Assembly (NCBI RefSeq): GCF_010365105.1
Contig: NZ_JAAFGZ010000003.1
Coordinates: 1-64,000, forward strand
Direction: 5' to 3'
Source: Polaromonas sp.
Lineage (GTDB): Bacteria > Pseudomonadota > Gammaproteobacteria > Burkholderiales > Burkholderiaceae_C
DNA length: 64,000 nucleotides
The first letter of the stretch is position 1. Every line of letters begins with the position of its first letter. The notes under the pieces are model-generated. The model was not told where the DNA came from and searched no databases. It worked only from the letters and a program-made list of their open reading frames with translations. This document shows, one piece after another, positions 50,525 to 59,995 of the stretch. The translations under genes and the position numbers were made by a program.

Positions 50525-50526
50525 CC

Positions 50527-51057
50527 ATGAACCCTGTCATCCTGAAACCCGAAGCATTGACCGCCGCCGCATTTTTGCCGTTTGGCGATGTGATTGAAGT
50601 GCAGGACAGCGCACAGCGCCTGTCCATCAACCAGGGCCATGCCGAGCGCTACCACGACCTGGCCAGCGTCGACCTGGCGGGGCCTGGTGCCCGGGCGCTG
50701 ATCAGCATTTTTCGCTCGCAACCGCGTCAGTTTCCGCTTTTCCTGAATGTGCTTGAACGTCACCCACTGGGCAGCCAGGCTTTCATGCCGCTGGCAGCCC
50801 TGCCTTATCTGGTGGTGGTGGCACCCGGCGTCGAAACGCCTGATCTGCAAGGGCTACGCTGCTTCATCGCCGCCCCCGGACAGGGTGTGAACTACGCACG
50901 CGGCACCTGGCACCATCCGCTGCTGTCGCTGGAGGAAACCACCGATTTCCTGGTGGTCGACCGGGGCGGGCCGGGCGTCAACCTGCAAGAGCATGCCCTG
51001 CTGCCCGAACACATCCGTGTTCTTGCTCCGACGGATGGCTCTCACAGCCCATCCTGA
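50527..51057 (+). CDS. allA: Ureidoglycolate lyase
   Basis: A cupin-like enzyme that splits (S)-ureidoglycolate into glyoxylate and urea, the last step of allantoin breakdown. The 176 residues match AllA: FLPFGDVIEVQDSAQRLSIN, the RxHP segment VLERHPLGSQAFMPLAALPY, LVVVAPG, and GQGVNYARGTWHHPLLSLEE with the paired His. The ATG at 50527 is 2 bp after the rpiR-type stop codon. It is the last gene of the operon and is followed by a GCTA-N9-TAGC repeat. Confidence 0.9.
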   Translation: MNPVILKPEALTAAAFLPFGDVIEVQDSAQRLSINQGHAERYHDLASVDLAGPGARALISIFRSQPRQFPLFLNVLERHPLGSQAFMPLAALPYLVVVAPGVETPDLQGLRCFIAAPGQGVNYARGTWHHPLLSLEETTDFLVVDRGGPGVNLQEHALLPEHIRVLAPTDGSHSPS

Positions 51058-51139
51058 ATGGTTGGAGCGCCAAATGCCATGCATCCATCGGCTTTCAGCA
51101 TAAAAAAGTTGCTTTGCGCAAGTCCAGCATGCATTTTCA

Positions 51140-51156
51140 GCTATTTTTTTTGTAGC
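51140..51156 (-). repeat. GCTA-N9-TAGC element, copy 9
   Basis: A core of GCTA, TTTTTTTTG, TAGC between the convergent allA and NYN genes; minus orientation continues TAGCTGAAAATGC. The T/A-run inside the spacer gives it a terminator-like look in either direction. Confidence 0.7.
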
Positions 51157-51180
51157 GTGATCGTTGCTTGAAAGCGATTG

Positions 51181-51984
51181 TCAGCGCAGCCGGATCATGG
51201 GCGGCTGGCCGGCTTCGCTCACTTCCAGCAGCGCGCCAAAGGCCGACAGCATGGCCGGGAAATTCGCGTGGTCGTGCTCCTTCGGATCAAAGGTCGAGTC
51301 CAGCCGCAGGATCATCTGCCAGACGGCTTGCGGGCTAACCCAGGCATCGCCCTTGGCTTGCGCCAGCAGGCGAATCGCCCGTTTCAGCAATCCGGCGGCG
51401 GCATCATCGGAAAGCAACTCTGCCGATGGCGTGACCGCGCTTTCGGGCGCCTGCAGGCTGTCCAGCAAGGCTTCGTAGTAATGAAAGGCATGGCAACTCT
51501 TGGCCCAGTGGCGGTTGGTCGATTTGCGGGTCCCGATGCCGATCAGGGTTCGACCCGCAGCCTTGACCTTTTGCGACACCGGCATGAAGTCGCTGTCGCC
51601 GCCGACAATGATGACCGTGCCAATATGGCCAAAGCGCCCCATGTCTTCCATCGCGTCCAGGCACAGGCTGATGTCGGCGCCGTTCTTGGCCGAGCCGCCG
51701 GGCGGAAACAGCTGGATCAGTTCGACCGCGCATTGCAGCAGCGCATCGCGGTAGCGGCTGAAATACTGCCAGTTGCAGTAGGCGCGGTTGATGGCAATCG
51801 GCCCAAACGAAGCCGCCAGTTCGACCACCGCCTGAATGTCGATCAGCGGCTCCTGCACCCGAAAGCGGTTGTCCTGCTTGCTGTAGGCGCCTTCCTGACG
51901 GGCTTCGCACAGGCTGGCGTGCAAGTTTTCAAAGTCCCAGTAAAGGGCCACCGAGGCTTGGGTTTCGCTGGCGCGCTGGCGCAT
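51181..51984 (-). CDS. NYN-domain protein with C-terminal LOTUS-like domain
   Basis: A LabA/DUF88-type PIN-fold nuclease-like protein, 267 residues. It has the acidic metal site motifs YWDFENLHA, GADISLCLDAM and GGDSDFMPV, which match the NYN family, with RNA cleavage as the likely but unproved activity. The C-terminal about 75 residues (LLKRAIRLLAQAKGDAWVSP followed by AVWQMILRLDSTFDPKEH) look like an OST-HTH/LOTUS domain. The ATG at 51984 is chosen for AGGAG 8 nt upstream; an earlier in-frame ATG at 52005 lacks one. Confidence 0.82.
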   Translation of the reverse strand: MRQRASETQASVALYWDFENLHASLCEARQEGAYSKQDNRFRVQEPLIDIQAVVELAASFGPIAINRAYCNWQYFSRYRDALLQCAVELIQLFPPGGSAKNGADISLCLDAMEDMGRFGHIGTVIIVGGDSDFMPVSQKVKAAGRTLIGIGTRKSTNRHWAKSCHAFHYYEALLDSLQAPESAVTPSAELLSDDAAAGLLKRAIRLLAQAKGDAWVSPQAVWQMILRLDSTFDPKEHDHANFPAMLSAFGALLEVSEAGQPPMIRLR

Positions 51985-52157
51985 GAAGGCTCCTGTCAAA
52001 GCCATGATGCTAACGCGCCGGCACACTGGCACAGACAAGGCAGCGCCGGCCGGCCCGCGCGGCGATAACCCCAGGACTTGATGCCCATGATCAGCGCGCA
52101 CGGCGGCTTGACGGCTCACGGCTTATTCTGCTAATTTTTTAACCCAAGGAACGCTCC

Positions 52158-53057
52158 ATGCCGCCACGCCTGACCGCGCAAGACTTTGACCAGGAATTGC
52201 TGATTCTGTTTGATGCCTACGTCCACGGCAGCCTTGATCGGCGCGGCTTTCTGGTGAAGGCGCAAAAATTTGCCACAGCGGGTGTCACTTCCGTCGGCCT
52301 GCTGGCGGCGCTGAGCCCCAATTTTGCGTTGGGCCAGCAGGTTCCGCAGGACGATGCGCGGCTCAAGACCGAGCGGCCGAGCGTGCTATCGCCGGCCGGC
52401 AATGGCAGCGTCAAGGGCTACCTGGCCCGCCCCGCCAGCGCGGGCACGGCCAGATTGCCTGCCGTCCTGGTGATCCACGAAAACCGGGGCCTGAACCCGC
52501 ACATCGAAGACATTGCACGGCGTCTGGCGCTGGACGGCTTCATGGCCTTTGCGCCTGACGCGCTGACGCCGCTTGGCGGTTATCCGGGGGACGAAGAAAA
52601 GGCACGGACGCTGTTCGCCACGCTGGACCAGTCAAAGGCAATGGAGGATTTTCTGGCCGCCAGCCAGTGGCTCAAGTCCCGGCCCGACGCCGCAGGCAAG
52701 CTTGGCGCGGTGGGCTTTTGTTATGGCGGCGGCATCGTCCACCAGTTGGCGGCGCGCCTGCCGGACCTGGGAGCGGCCGTGCCGTTTTACGGCAACACCC
52801 CTGCGCCACCGGAAGCGGCCAGGGTCAAGGCGTCGCTGCTGGTCCACCTGGCGGCCGTTGACGAGCGCATCAATGCCGCCTGGCCGGCCTATGAAACCGC
52901 GCTGAATGCGGCGGGTGCCCCCTACACGGTGCACCAATACGCCGGAACGCAGCACGGCTTCAACAACGACACCACGCCGCGCTACGACGCTGCGGCGGCG
53001 CGGCTTTCTTGGGACAGGACCGTGGCATTCTTCAACGCCAACCTGAAAAATGGATGA
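52158..53057 (+). CDS. Dienelactone hydrolase family protein, 299 aa
   Basis: An alpha/beta hydrolase with a Cys nucleophile. After an N-terminal helical region with a hydrophobic stretch (RRGFLVKAQKFATAGVTSVG, LLAALSP) that may be a twin-arginine-like or membrane-anchoring signal, the DLH domain has VLVIHENRGLNPHIEDIARR (catalytic Glu), Cys188 in GFCYGGGIVHQ, Asp in AAVDERIN and His in TQHGFNNDTTPRYD. This is the YghX/ClcD-like arrangement. The substrate is unknown. It overlaps msrA by 8 bp. Confidence 0.85.
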   Translation: MPPRLTAQDFDQELLILFDAYVHGSLDRRGFLVKAQKFATAGVTSVGLLAALSPNFALGQQVPQDDARLKTERPSVLSPAGNGSVKGYLARPASAGTARLPAVLVIHENRGLNPHIEDIARRLALDGFMAFAPDALTPLGGYPGDEEKARTLFATLDQSKAMEDFLAASQWLKSRPDAAGKLGAVGFCYGGGIVHQLAARLPDLGAAVPFYGNTPAPPEAARVKASLLVHLAAVDERINAAWPAYETALNAAGAPYTVHQYAGTQHGFNNDTTPRYDAAAARLSWDRTVAFFNANLKNG

Positions 53058-53835
53058 GCAGCTCCTGCATACGGTGACGCAAGCCGCCCGCAAGCCGGAC
53101 CCTTCAGGCACCCGGGGCGCCAAGTGGCTGGTATTTGCCGCGGTGGTGGCCGCCGCCGGGCTCATTTACCTGGGCCGAAGCAACTCGGGTGCTTCAGCCG
53201 TCCCGTTGCCGGCACCGACGCGTGACCTTGTGGCCGGCGATGTGTCTGCACCCCAGTCGGCGGTGTTTGCCGGTGGCTGTTTCTGGGGGGTGCAGGCGGT
53301 TTTCCAGCATACGCAGGGCGTGTTGAATGCGGTGTCGGGTTATGCCGGCGGCAAGGCCAAGACCGCTCGCTATGAACGCGTCGCATCGGGCCAGACAGGC
53401 CATGCCGAATCGGTGCAGGTGACCTACGATCCACAGCAGATTTCCTACGGCAAGCTGCTGCAAATCTATTTTTCCGTGGCGCATGATCCGACCGAGATGA
53501 ACCGGCAGGGACCGGACTACGGCACGCAATACCGGTCTGCAATTTTTTACCGCAGCGCAGAACAGCAACAGATGGCCGAGCGTTACATGGCCGAGCTGGA
53601 TGACGCCAGGGTGTTTCCGCGCAAGATCGCCACCCAGCTCACGCCGCTGCAGGCCTTTTACCCGGCCGAGGCGCAGCATCAGGACTACGCCACGCTGAAC
53701 CCGCATTCGCACTACATCGCCACCTATGACCTGCCGAAGATTGCCAGCTTGAAGCAGATGCTGCCCGAGGTGTATCGCGAGTCACCGGTGCTGGTGGCCT
53801 CGCAAGCCGCAGCGGCGGCTATCGGCAGCAGGTGA
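53050..53835 (+). CDS. msrA: Peptide methionine sulfoxide reductase MsrA, membrane-anchored
   Basis: Reduces methionine-S-sulfoxide. Residues about 25-43 form one hydrophobic anchor (WLVFAAVVAAAGLIYLGRS), which would place the enzyme in the periplasm. The catalytic Cys77 lies in FAGGCFWGVQAVFQHTQGV. VSGYAGGKAKTARYERVASG, QTGHAESVQVTYD, and SVAHDPTEMNRQGPDYGTQY RSAI-type sequence complete the MsrA signature. The C-terminal HYIATYDLPKIASLKQMLPE is standard. The start codon overlaps the DLH stop region. Confidence 0.9.
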   Translation: MDEQLLHTVTQAARKPDPSGTRGAKWLVFAAVVAAAGLIYLGRSNSGASAVPLPAPTRDLVAGDVSAPQSAVFAGGCFWGVQAVFQHTQGVLNAVSGYAGGKAKTARYERVASGQTGHAESVQVTYDPQQISYGKLLQIYFSVAHDPTEMNRQGPDYGTQYRSAIFYRSAEQQQMAERYMAELDDARVFPRKIATQLTPLQAFYPAEAQHQDYATLNPHSHYIATYDLPKIASLKQMLPEVYRESPVLVASQAAAAAIGSR

Positions 53836-53984
53836 AGGGCGCCGACCTGCATTGATCCTGAACGCACAGCGACTTTGAAAGCCCGGTCCTGCGCATGCCC
53901 TTGCGCCTTTGCTTTTAAACGCCTCTGCGATTTTTTTAAACCCCGAGATCAGCGCCTTTCTGCGCGCCAACCCTGGCGCGCAGC

Positions 53985-54632
53985 TCAGTGGGCAGGCCTG
54001 GCCTGGTAAGCCTTGCGGTCAGCCAGTACCTTTTTAGCCGACGGCCTTTCGCTGACCAGCCGTATGTAAGGCTTGTAATCGATGCCGGCCGCCAGCAACA
54101 GGTCCTCTCCCAGGACGGCTTTGGTGGCCATCCCGACCAACGGCAGGCTGACAAAGGCTGCGCAGTCGGCCTGGGTGAATCGCTCGCCCGCCACATAAGG
54201 CGAGAATTTCGCCAGTTGCCTGAAGGCCGGAATGTTTTTGTCGAGCTGCCTGCGCACCCGCGTCTGCGTTGCTTCGCTCACCGTTCCACCAAAGAACGCC
54301 TGGCCATAGAGTTCTCGCGCGACGAGTTCCAGGTGCAGTTCAATGAAGGTGATGAGTTCGCGCACCTTGGCGGCGGCAAACGGTTCGGCGGGCAGCAGCG
54401 CCGGCTCGGGATAAGCCGATTCGATAAACTCCATGATGGCCTGGCTTTCGCACAAACAGCCTTCGGGCGTGCGCAGGAAGGGCACCTTTCCCAGCGGCGA
54501 AGCCTGCAGCGCCGCCGCGTCGGCAACGGGCAGCGTTACCACCTCTTCGTTGAACGGCACGTCTTTTTCAAGCAGCGCCAGCTTGACCTTGTTGTAGTAA
54601 TTGGAAACCGGAAAGCCGCAAAGGGTAAGCAT
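53985..54632 (-). CDS. Glutathione S-transferase family protein, 215 aa
   Basis: The thioredoxin-like N-terminal domain (MLTLCGFPVSNYYNKVKLAL, the Ser/Tyr active-site position, and GKVPFLRTPEGCLCESQAIM with the ESxAI glutathione-binding motif) is followed by an all-helical C-terminal domain (about 85-215: LVARELYGQAFFGGTVSEAT, SPYVAGERFTQADCAAFVSL with the conserved N-capping box). It probably conjugates or reduces small electrophiles with glutathione; the specific substrate is unknown. Confidence 0.85.
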   Translation of the reverse strand: MLTLCGFPVSNYYNKVKLALLEKDVPFNEEVVTLPVADAAALQASPLGKVPFLRTPEGCLCESQAIMEFIESAYPEPALLPAEPFAAAKVRELITFIELHLELVARELYGQAFFGGTVSEATQTRVRRQLDKNIPAFRQLAKFSPYVAGERFTQADCAAFVSLPLVGMATKAVLGEDLLLAAGIDYKPYIRLVSERPSAKKVLADRKAYQARPAH

Positions 54633-54812
54633 GAAAGTGATGTCTCCTCAAGTTGGGACCGCCAGTTTATGTGGAGTCTGGCCAAAGGCTTGCAACGGCT
54701 GCGACAACGGCGCCGCTGCAGGGTCATTCACCGCGAGATCAGTTTCCCGATAATCAGCGTCACAGGCCCGGCCGACCTGAACCCATTGCTTGACCCACCA
54801 GGAGTTACCCCT

Positions 54813-55241
54813 TTGCGAACGCCTTTGCTTTTTACCCTTGTGCTGTGCAGCCTTTTTTCAGCGCACGCAGCCGAGCCACTCCCGTCTGCGCCCGCAGCCC
54901 ATCCCCTCACCGGAAACTGGTCCTGGACTTTGCCGGACAAGCCTTGCACCGAGCAACTCCACTACCGCGCCGATGGCACGCGCCAGGGCAGCAGCGGCGA
55001 AGAGACGACACAAAGCCGCTACGAAGTCGCGGCCATTCCCAGCCTGCTGGGCTTTTACCGCCTGACCGAAACCGTGACCGATAGCAACGGCAAACGCGAT
55101 TGCTCTGGCGACCTGCACGCAGCACCCGGCGAGCCGGTGACGCGCTTCATCCAGCTCAGCCCCCGAAAAGACCAGTTGATCGTCTGCCGGGAAGAGTCGC
55201 TGAAGGCCTGTTTTGGCCCCTTGAAACGCCTGCCTGGCTAG
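54813..55241 (+). CDS. Small exported protein, 142 aa, TTG start
   Basis: The start codon is TTG 54813, preceded by AGGAG with 8-nt spacing; no ATG fits. The signal peptide (RTPLLFTLVLCSLFSAHA, cleavage before AEPLPS) is followed by a small beta-rich domain: NWSWTLPDKPCTEQLHYRAD, SRYEVAAIPSLLGFYRLTET, TDSNGKRDCSGDLH, DQLIVCREESLKACFGPLKR. Four Cys residues could form two disulfides. I do not recognise a family; it is predicted to be periplasmic. Confidence 0.7.
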   Translation: MRTPLLFTLVLCSLFSAHAAEPLPSAPAAHPLTGNWSWTLPDKPCTEQLHYRADGTRQGSSGEETTQSRYEVAAIPSLLGFYRLTETVTDSNGKRDCSGDLHAAPGEPVTRFIQLSPRKDQLIVCREESLKACFGPLKRLPG

Positions 55242-55478
55242 GCTGGCCGTATCCGGGCTGGCTGGCATGCAACAGGCAAAAATACGGATTGCAGACGACA
55301 CAGGTTTGTAAGGAACAACTGACAGGCGCCCTAAGGGAAGTTCCCGTCAATCCCATGGCTGCAAGCGGCCAAAGATATGATCAAAATTTATTGGCCAGAA
55401 ACTGCCGGGACACAAGGACTGGTTCGCGTAACGCACGACCTTGACAATCCAGCCGCCTCCTGAAACCGCCGTCACTTC

Positions 55479-58268
55479 ATGTACCAAAATCCTCCAGAGG
55501 CGTCCCCGCCGATGCGCTACCTGGGCCTGGCCTATGCCCAGCGCATGACTCAATCCCCACGATGGCAGCGTTACTCGCTGGCGCTGGTTTTCTTCCTAGT
55601 CGCCCTGGCGGCGCGGTTCGAACTGGTTGACGTGCTGCCTGAAAAAGGCTTTCCCTTCCTGACCTTTTTTCCGGCCGTACTCCTTGCCACTTACCTGACG
55701 GGACTCGGCCCCGGGCTGCTTGCCTCCGGCTTGAGCTTTCTGGCGGCCTGGTTCTTTTTCATCCAGCCGGACCGGTCGGTTGCACTGAGCGGTGCCGACC
55801 TGGTCGCACTGTCCTTTTTCTCGGCCATCCTGCTCATCGACTGCCTGGTGATTCATTTCATGAAGTCGGCACTCACACGCGTGAACCGTACCGAGCGACA
55901 GTTGCGCGAGTCCAGCCAGCGGCTGAGGCTGGTACTGGACAACCTGTACGTGTACGTCAGCATCCTCAGCCTCGATGGAAACGTGCAGGAGGTCAATGAA
56001 GAAGCCTTGCTGGCCGCCGAGATAAGACGCGATGAGATTCTCGGCCTGCCCTTGTGGAAAGCGGCATGGTGGGCCGGCGACGTCAAGCAGCAGCAGCATG
56101 TGCGCGCCGCCATCGAGCGCGCCACGACCGGAGAAACTGCGCGCTTCGACATTGAAGTGTCGCGTGCCGGCAAGACCTTCACGATTGATTTCCAGGTCGG
56201 CCCGCTGCGCGAGGGCAGTGGACAGATCACGGCGCTGGTAGCCAGCGGGGTGGATGTAACTGACCGGGTGGTGGCTCTGGCCGCACTCCATGTCAGCCGC
56301 AAGGAAGCCGTCAGCGCTGCCGAAGCAGCAGAGGCCGAGCGCCGTTTGCTCAATGCCACCTTCAACGCAGTGCCTGCCAGCATCATGGTGGCCGATGCAC
56401 AAGGCAGGATTCTGCGCATGAACGAGTCCACTGAAGATATATGGGGGATGGTGCCAATCGCGGAAAATGTCGCCAGCTATGGCGAATGGAAGGGCTGGTG
56501 GGCCGATGGATCGGCGCGGCATGGTCAGCGCATACTGGCGCATGAATGGGGCATGGCGCGCTCGCTGCAAGGCGAAACCTGCAACGACATCATCGAGATC
56601 GAGCCCTTTGGGCGGCCCAACGAGCGGCTGTTCACCATGCTGTCGTCGGCGCCGGTTCTCGGCGCTGCCGGTGAGGTAGTGGGCGGCGTCGTGGCGCAGC
56701 TGGACATCACGGACCGCATCCATGCCGAGAAGGCGCTGCGCGAACGCCAGCAGCTGCTGCAAAGCACCATGGACAACTTTCCCACCGCGATTGCCTACAA
56801 GGATATCGACGGCCGCTTCCTGGATGTGAACCACAAGGTGGAGAAGGTCCTGGGAATGAGCCGGCAGGCGATATGCGGCCTGACGATGCACGACCTGATG
56901 CCCGCAGCCACTGCAGATGTCTTGCGCCAGAACGACCTGGAAGTAATGCAGTCCCGGCTGGCCATCCGGACCGAAAAGTCCACCCCGCTCGACGGTGGAA
57001 CGCTTCACCATCTCGACACCAGCTTTCCCCTGATCAATACAGAAGGGTGTGTTTACGGCACTGGCCATATCACGCATGACATCACCGACATACGGATTGC
57101 CGAAAATGCGTTGAACGCCGCCAATGAACAACTGCGCGAAGCAGACCGTCAGAAAGACGAGTTCCTGGCAACCCTGGCGCATGAACTGCGCAATCCGCTG
57201 GCGCCCATCCGCACCGCCGTCGAGGTGATACGGCTTCGCAATCCCGCTGACCAGGCAGTCCAGCGGGCACGCTTCGTCATTGAGCGCCAGGTGCTGCATC
57301 TCACGCGCCTGGTGGACGACCTGCTTGACATCGCACGTATCACGCAGGGCACCGTACATTTGCAGCAAGAAACGCTGGACCTGTGCGCCGTGGTGCAAAG
57401 CGCCATCGATTCGGTGCAATCCACGCTCGATGCCGCCGGGTTGACGCTCACGCACCTGACCGGCCAGCCGCCCATTCCGGTTCGCGGCGATGCAACCCGG
57501 CTGGTGCAGTGCGTCATCAACCTGCTGACCAATGCCATCAAGTTCACACCCTCCGGCGGCGGCATTTCCGTTCGGGTGACCCAGGAAGGCCGCACGGTGG
57601 CCATCGAGGTCAGCGACAACGGCAGCGGCATTCCGGCCAGCAGCCTGGAAAGAATTTTTGAACTGTTCGTTCAGGAGCGGCCCAGTGGCCTGCATGGCAA
57701 TACCGGCCTGGGCATCGGCCTGGCGCTGACGCGCAAGCTGGTGCTGCTGCATGGCGGCAGCGTGCAGGCCGCCAGCGCCGGCCCCGGCCAGGGCAGTACC
57801 TTTCGCATCGAGCTGCCCGCCGATGGCGCGCCCGACAGCGTGCCGGCGCCGGCGGCCGAAGCGCCCGCAACCGATGGTGGCGGCGCGCGCTTGCTGGTGG
57901 TGGAAGACAACCGCGATGCGGCCGACCTGCTGGCGGAAATGATGGAGATGACGGGTTTTCGGGTCAGCGTGGCATACACCGGCGAATCGGCACTGGCCGC
58001 CATGGAAAAAGACATGCCCGACGCGGTGCTGATGGACATTGGACTGCCCGACGTGAACGGCTACGAGGTTTGCCGCCGACTGCGCCAACTTCCGGTCGCA
58101 AGGCAGCCGGTGGCCATCGCCCTGACCGGATGGGGCAACGACAACGACCGCGACCGGGCGACCGAAGCCGGCTTCAACGGTCACCTGACCAAGCCCGCCG
58201 AACCCGACCGGATCATCGCCCTGCTGCACGAGCTGCTGGCCGCAGCGGGCGGCCCTGCCGCGCCCTGA
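55479..58268 (+). CDS. Hybrid sensor histidine kinase/response regulator, 929 aa
   Basis: The N-terminus has three or four transmembrane helices in a DUF4118-like arrangement (about 28-130: LALVFFLVALAARFELVDVL, FLTFFPAVLLATYLTGLGPG, LLASGLSFLAAWFFF). Three PAS-type domains follow (about 145-270, 290-415, 415-540). HisKA has phospho-His about 568 in LATLAHELRNPLAPI; HATPase_c shows NLLTNAIKFTPSGG, DNGSGIPASSLERIFELFVQ and GLGIGLALTRKLVLLHGGSV; the C-terminal REC domain carries Asp about 853 (VLMDIGLPDVNG). There is no separate DNA-binding partner next to it. The input signal is unknown. Confidence 0.92.
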   Translation: MYQNPPEASPPMRYLGLAYAQRMTQSPRWQRYSLALVFFLVALAARFELVDVLPEKGFPFLTFFPAVLLATYLTGLGPGLLASGLSFLAAWFFFIQPDRSVALSGADLVALSFFSAILLIDCLVIHFMKSALTRVNRTERQLRESSQRLRLVLDNLYVYVSILSLDGNVQEVNEEALLAAEIRRDEILGLPLWKAAWWAGDVKQQQHVRAAIERATTGETARFDIEVSRAGKTFTIDFQVGPLREGSGQITALVASGVDVTDRVVALAALHVSRKEAVSAAEAAEAERRLLNATFNAVPASIMVADAQGRILRMNESTEDIWGMVPIAENVASYGEWKGWWADGSARHGQRILAHEWGMARSLQGETCNDIIEIEPFGRPNERLFTMLSSAPVLGAAGEVVGGVVAQLDITDRIHAEKALRERQQLLQSTMDNFPTAIAYKDIDGRFLDVNHKVEKVLGMSRQAICGLTMHDLMPAATADVLRQNDLEVMQSRLAIRTEKSTPLDGGTLHHLDTSFPLINTEGCVYGTGHITHDITDIRIAENALNAANEQLREADRQKDEFLATLAHELRNPLAPIRTAVEVIRLRNPADQAVQRARFVIERQVLHLTRLVDDLLDIARITQGTVHLQQETLDLCAVVQSAIDSVQSTLDAAGLTLTHLTGQPPIPVRGDATRLVQCVINLLTNAIKFTPSGGGISVRVTQEGRTVAIEVSDNGSGIPASSLERIFELFVQERPSGLHGNTGLGIGLALTRKLVLLHGGSVQAASAGPGQGSTFRIELPADGAPDSVPAPAAEAPATDGGGARLLVVEDNRDAADLLAEMMEMTGFRVSVAYTGESALAAMEKDMPDAVLMDIGLPDVNGYEVCRRLRQLPVARQPVAIALTGWGNDNDRDRATEAGFNGHLTKPAEPDRIIALLHELLAAAGGPAAP

Positions 58269-58339
58269 AAAACGCACTTCATATCCATATCCATCACCGG
58301 CATAGGCCGGCTTCACTGCCTGCCCGCCACCGGCCCTTT

Positions 58340-59821
58340 TTAGTGCGCGCCAATCAGCGATGCCAGCATGCCGGGCTCGAAATGCCGCTCGACATAGTCA
58401 GCCAGCCCGTCAAACACCGATTCCAGCGTCGGCGTGGCGGCGCCAAACAGCGCCTGCAGCACGCGCGGGTCTTCAAACAGGCCGTGCAGATATAGGCCCA
58501 GCACATTGCCGGCGCCGTTCTGCCAGGCCAGGCCGTCGGGCATGACCGGATACGCGATGTCGCCCGCAGCGGCCATGGCCGAATGCGGCGCGGTCTGGCC
58601 GTGGTGGATTTCGTAGCCCTGCACTCCAACCCCTGACAAAGCGCCCCACAACCCGCGCACCGGCCCGAATCCAGCCTGCCGGTGCTGCACGATCTTGGTT
58701 TCGTCAAACAGCGTGACCACCGGCAGCAGCCCCAGGCCGGGGCCGTTACCGTCGATGCCGTGCGGGTCGATCAGCGCTTCGCCCAGCATCTGCAGGCCGC
58801 CGCAAATGCCCAGCACCGCCCCGCCCCGTTCCGCATGCGCGGCAATCGCCTGGTCCAGCCCCTGCGCGCGCAGCCAGTCCAGGTCGGCGCTGGTGGCCTT
58901 GGAGCCCGGCAAAATGACCCAGTCGGCCGCTGCCAAACCGGCCAGTTCGGACGGACTGCGCACCCATTTCAGGCTTACGCCGGGAACGTTCTTCAGCGGC
59001 TGGAACTCGTCCAGGTTGCTGATGCGCGGATAGGCGATGACGGCGACGGTTGTAGTCACCGCGCCAGCGGCGGTGCTGCGGTCGTCAAACACGCCGTCTT
59101 CCTCGGGCAGGCCGTGCTGCCACCACATCGGCAAGGTGGCCACCGTAGGCACGCCGGTCAGGTCCTGCAGCATCTGCGGGCCGGGCGCCAGCAGGCTGGC
59201 GTCGCCCCGGAACTTGTTGAGCACAAAGCCCTTGATCAGTTTTTTCTCGGCTTCATCGAGCATCGCCCAGGTGCCATACAAATGGGCAAACGCGCCGCCC
59301 CGGTCGATGTCAGTCACCAGCAGACAGGCCGCGTTCGCATGCAGGGCGACGCGCATGTTGACGATGTCGCACGACTTGAGGTTGATCTCGGCGGGCGAAC
59401 CCGCGCCTTCGATCACCACCACGTCGTTTTCCGCCCTCAACGCATCCAGCGCCTGCGCCACCACCGGCCAGACCGACAGGCTGCGGCCACGCCATTCCAT
59501 GCGCGAGAGTTCGGCATTCACCTGGCCCATCAGCACGACCTGGCTTTGCGTGTCCTTTTCGGGCTTGAGCAGCAGCGGGTTCATGCGCACCTCGGGCATG
59601 GCGCGGGCCGCCAGTGCCTGGAAATACTGGGCGCTGCCAATCTCGCCGCCCGCCACCACACGCGCGTTGTTGCTCATGTTCTGCGCCTTGTAGGGCGCGA
59701 CCTTCAGGCCCTGGCGGGCGTAATAGCGGCACAGCGCGGTGGTCAGCCAGCTCTTGCCGGCGCCGCTGGTGGTGCCGAGGACCATGACGCAGCGCGCCAA
59801 AGGGGTTTTCACAATGTTCAT
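58340..59821 (-). CDS. cobQ: Cobyric acid synthase CobQ
   Basis: Amidates four side chains of adenosylcobyrinic acid a,c-diamide, using glutamine. The N-terminal dethiobiotin-synthetase-like ATPase has MVLGTTSGAGKSWLTTALCR, YKAQNMSNNARVV and VVIEGAGSPAEINL. The C-terminal amidotransferase has the Cys in GAVLGICGGLQMLGEALIDP and His in YEIHHGQT. The 493 residues are normal. Its start overlaps the stop of the 48-residue gene by one base (TAATG), so they are translated together. Confidence 0.93.
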   Translation of the reverse strand: MNIVKTPLARCVMVLGTTSGAGKSWLTTALCRYYARQGLKVAPYKAQNMSNNARVVAGGEIGSAQYFQALAARAMPEVRMNPLLLKPEKDTQSQVVLMGQVNAELSRMEWRGRSLSVWPVVAQALDALRAENDVVVIEGAGSPAEINLKSCDIVNMRVALHANAACLLVTDIDRGGAFAHLYGTWAMLDEAEKKLIKGFVLNKFRGDASLLAPGPQMLQDLTGVPTVATLPMWWQHGLPEEDGVFDDRSTAAGAVTTTVAVIAYPRISNLDEFQPLKNVPGVSLKWVRSPSELAGLAAADWVILPGSKATSADLDWLRAQGLDQAIAAHAERGGAVLGICGGLQMLGEALIDPHGIDGNGPGLGLLPVVTLFDETKIVQHRQAGFGPVRGLWGALSGVGVQGYEIHHGQTAPHSAMAAAGDIAYPVMPDGLAWQNGAGNVLGLYLHGLFEDPRVLQALFGAATPTLESVFDGLADYVERHFEPGMLASLIGAH

Positions 59822-59967
59822 TATTTTTTCCAGGCGGCAAGTCGCGCCACGATTTCGTCTTCGTTGGGCAACAGGTTGGCGGCGGTGCGCTCAATCAGCG
59901 CCTTGGCTTCGGGGCTGGTGCGCAGGTTGATGCGGGCTGATTCGGTGCGGGGAAGGCTTGAGGACAT
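59821..59967 (-). CDS. DUF1778-like (antitoxin-type) short protein, 48 aa, in the cob operon
   Basis: Residues 8-33 (TESARINLRTSPEAKALIER followed by TAANLLPN) match the N-terminal ribbon-helix-helix of DUF1778/TacA-type antitoxins. The remainder of such antitoxins, which binds the toxin, is missing; the protein ends EDEIVARLAAWKK. It has no toxin partner beside it. The ATG at 59967 is preferred. It lies between the cobC-type gene and cobQ and is translationally coupled to cobQ. Confidence 0.6.
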   Translation of the reverse strand: MSSSLPRTESARINLRTSPEAKALIERTAANLLPNEDEIVARLAAWKK

Positions 59968-59995
59968 GACAGGCTCCAGTTTGAAAAACCGTACG

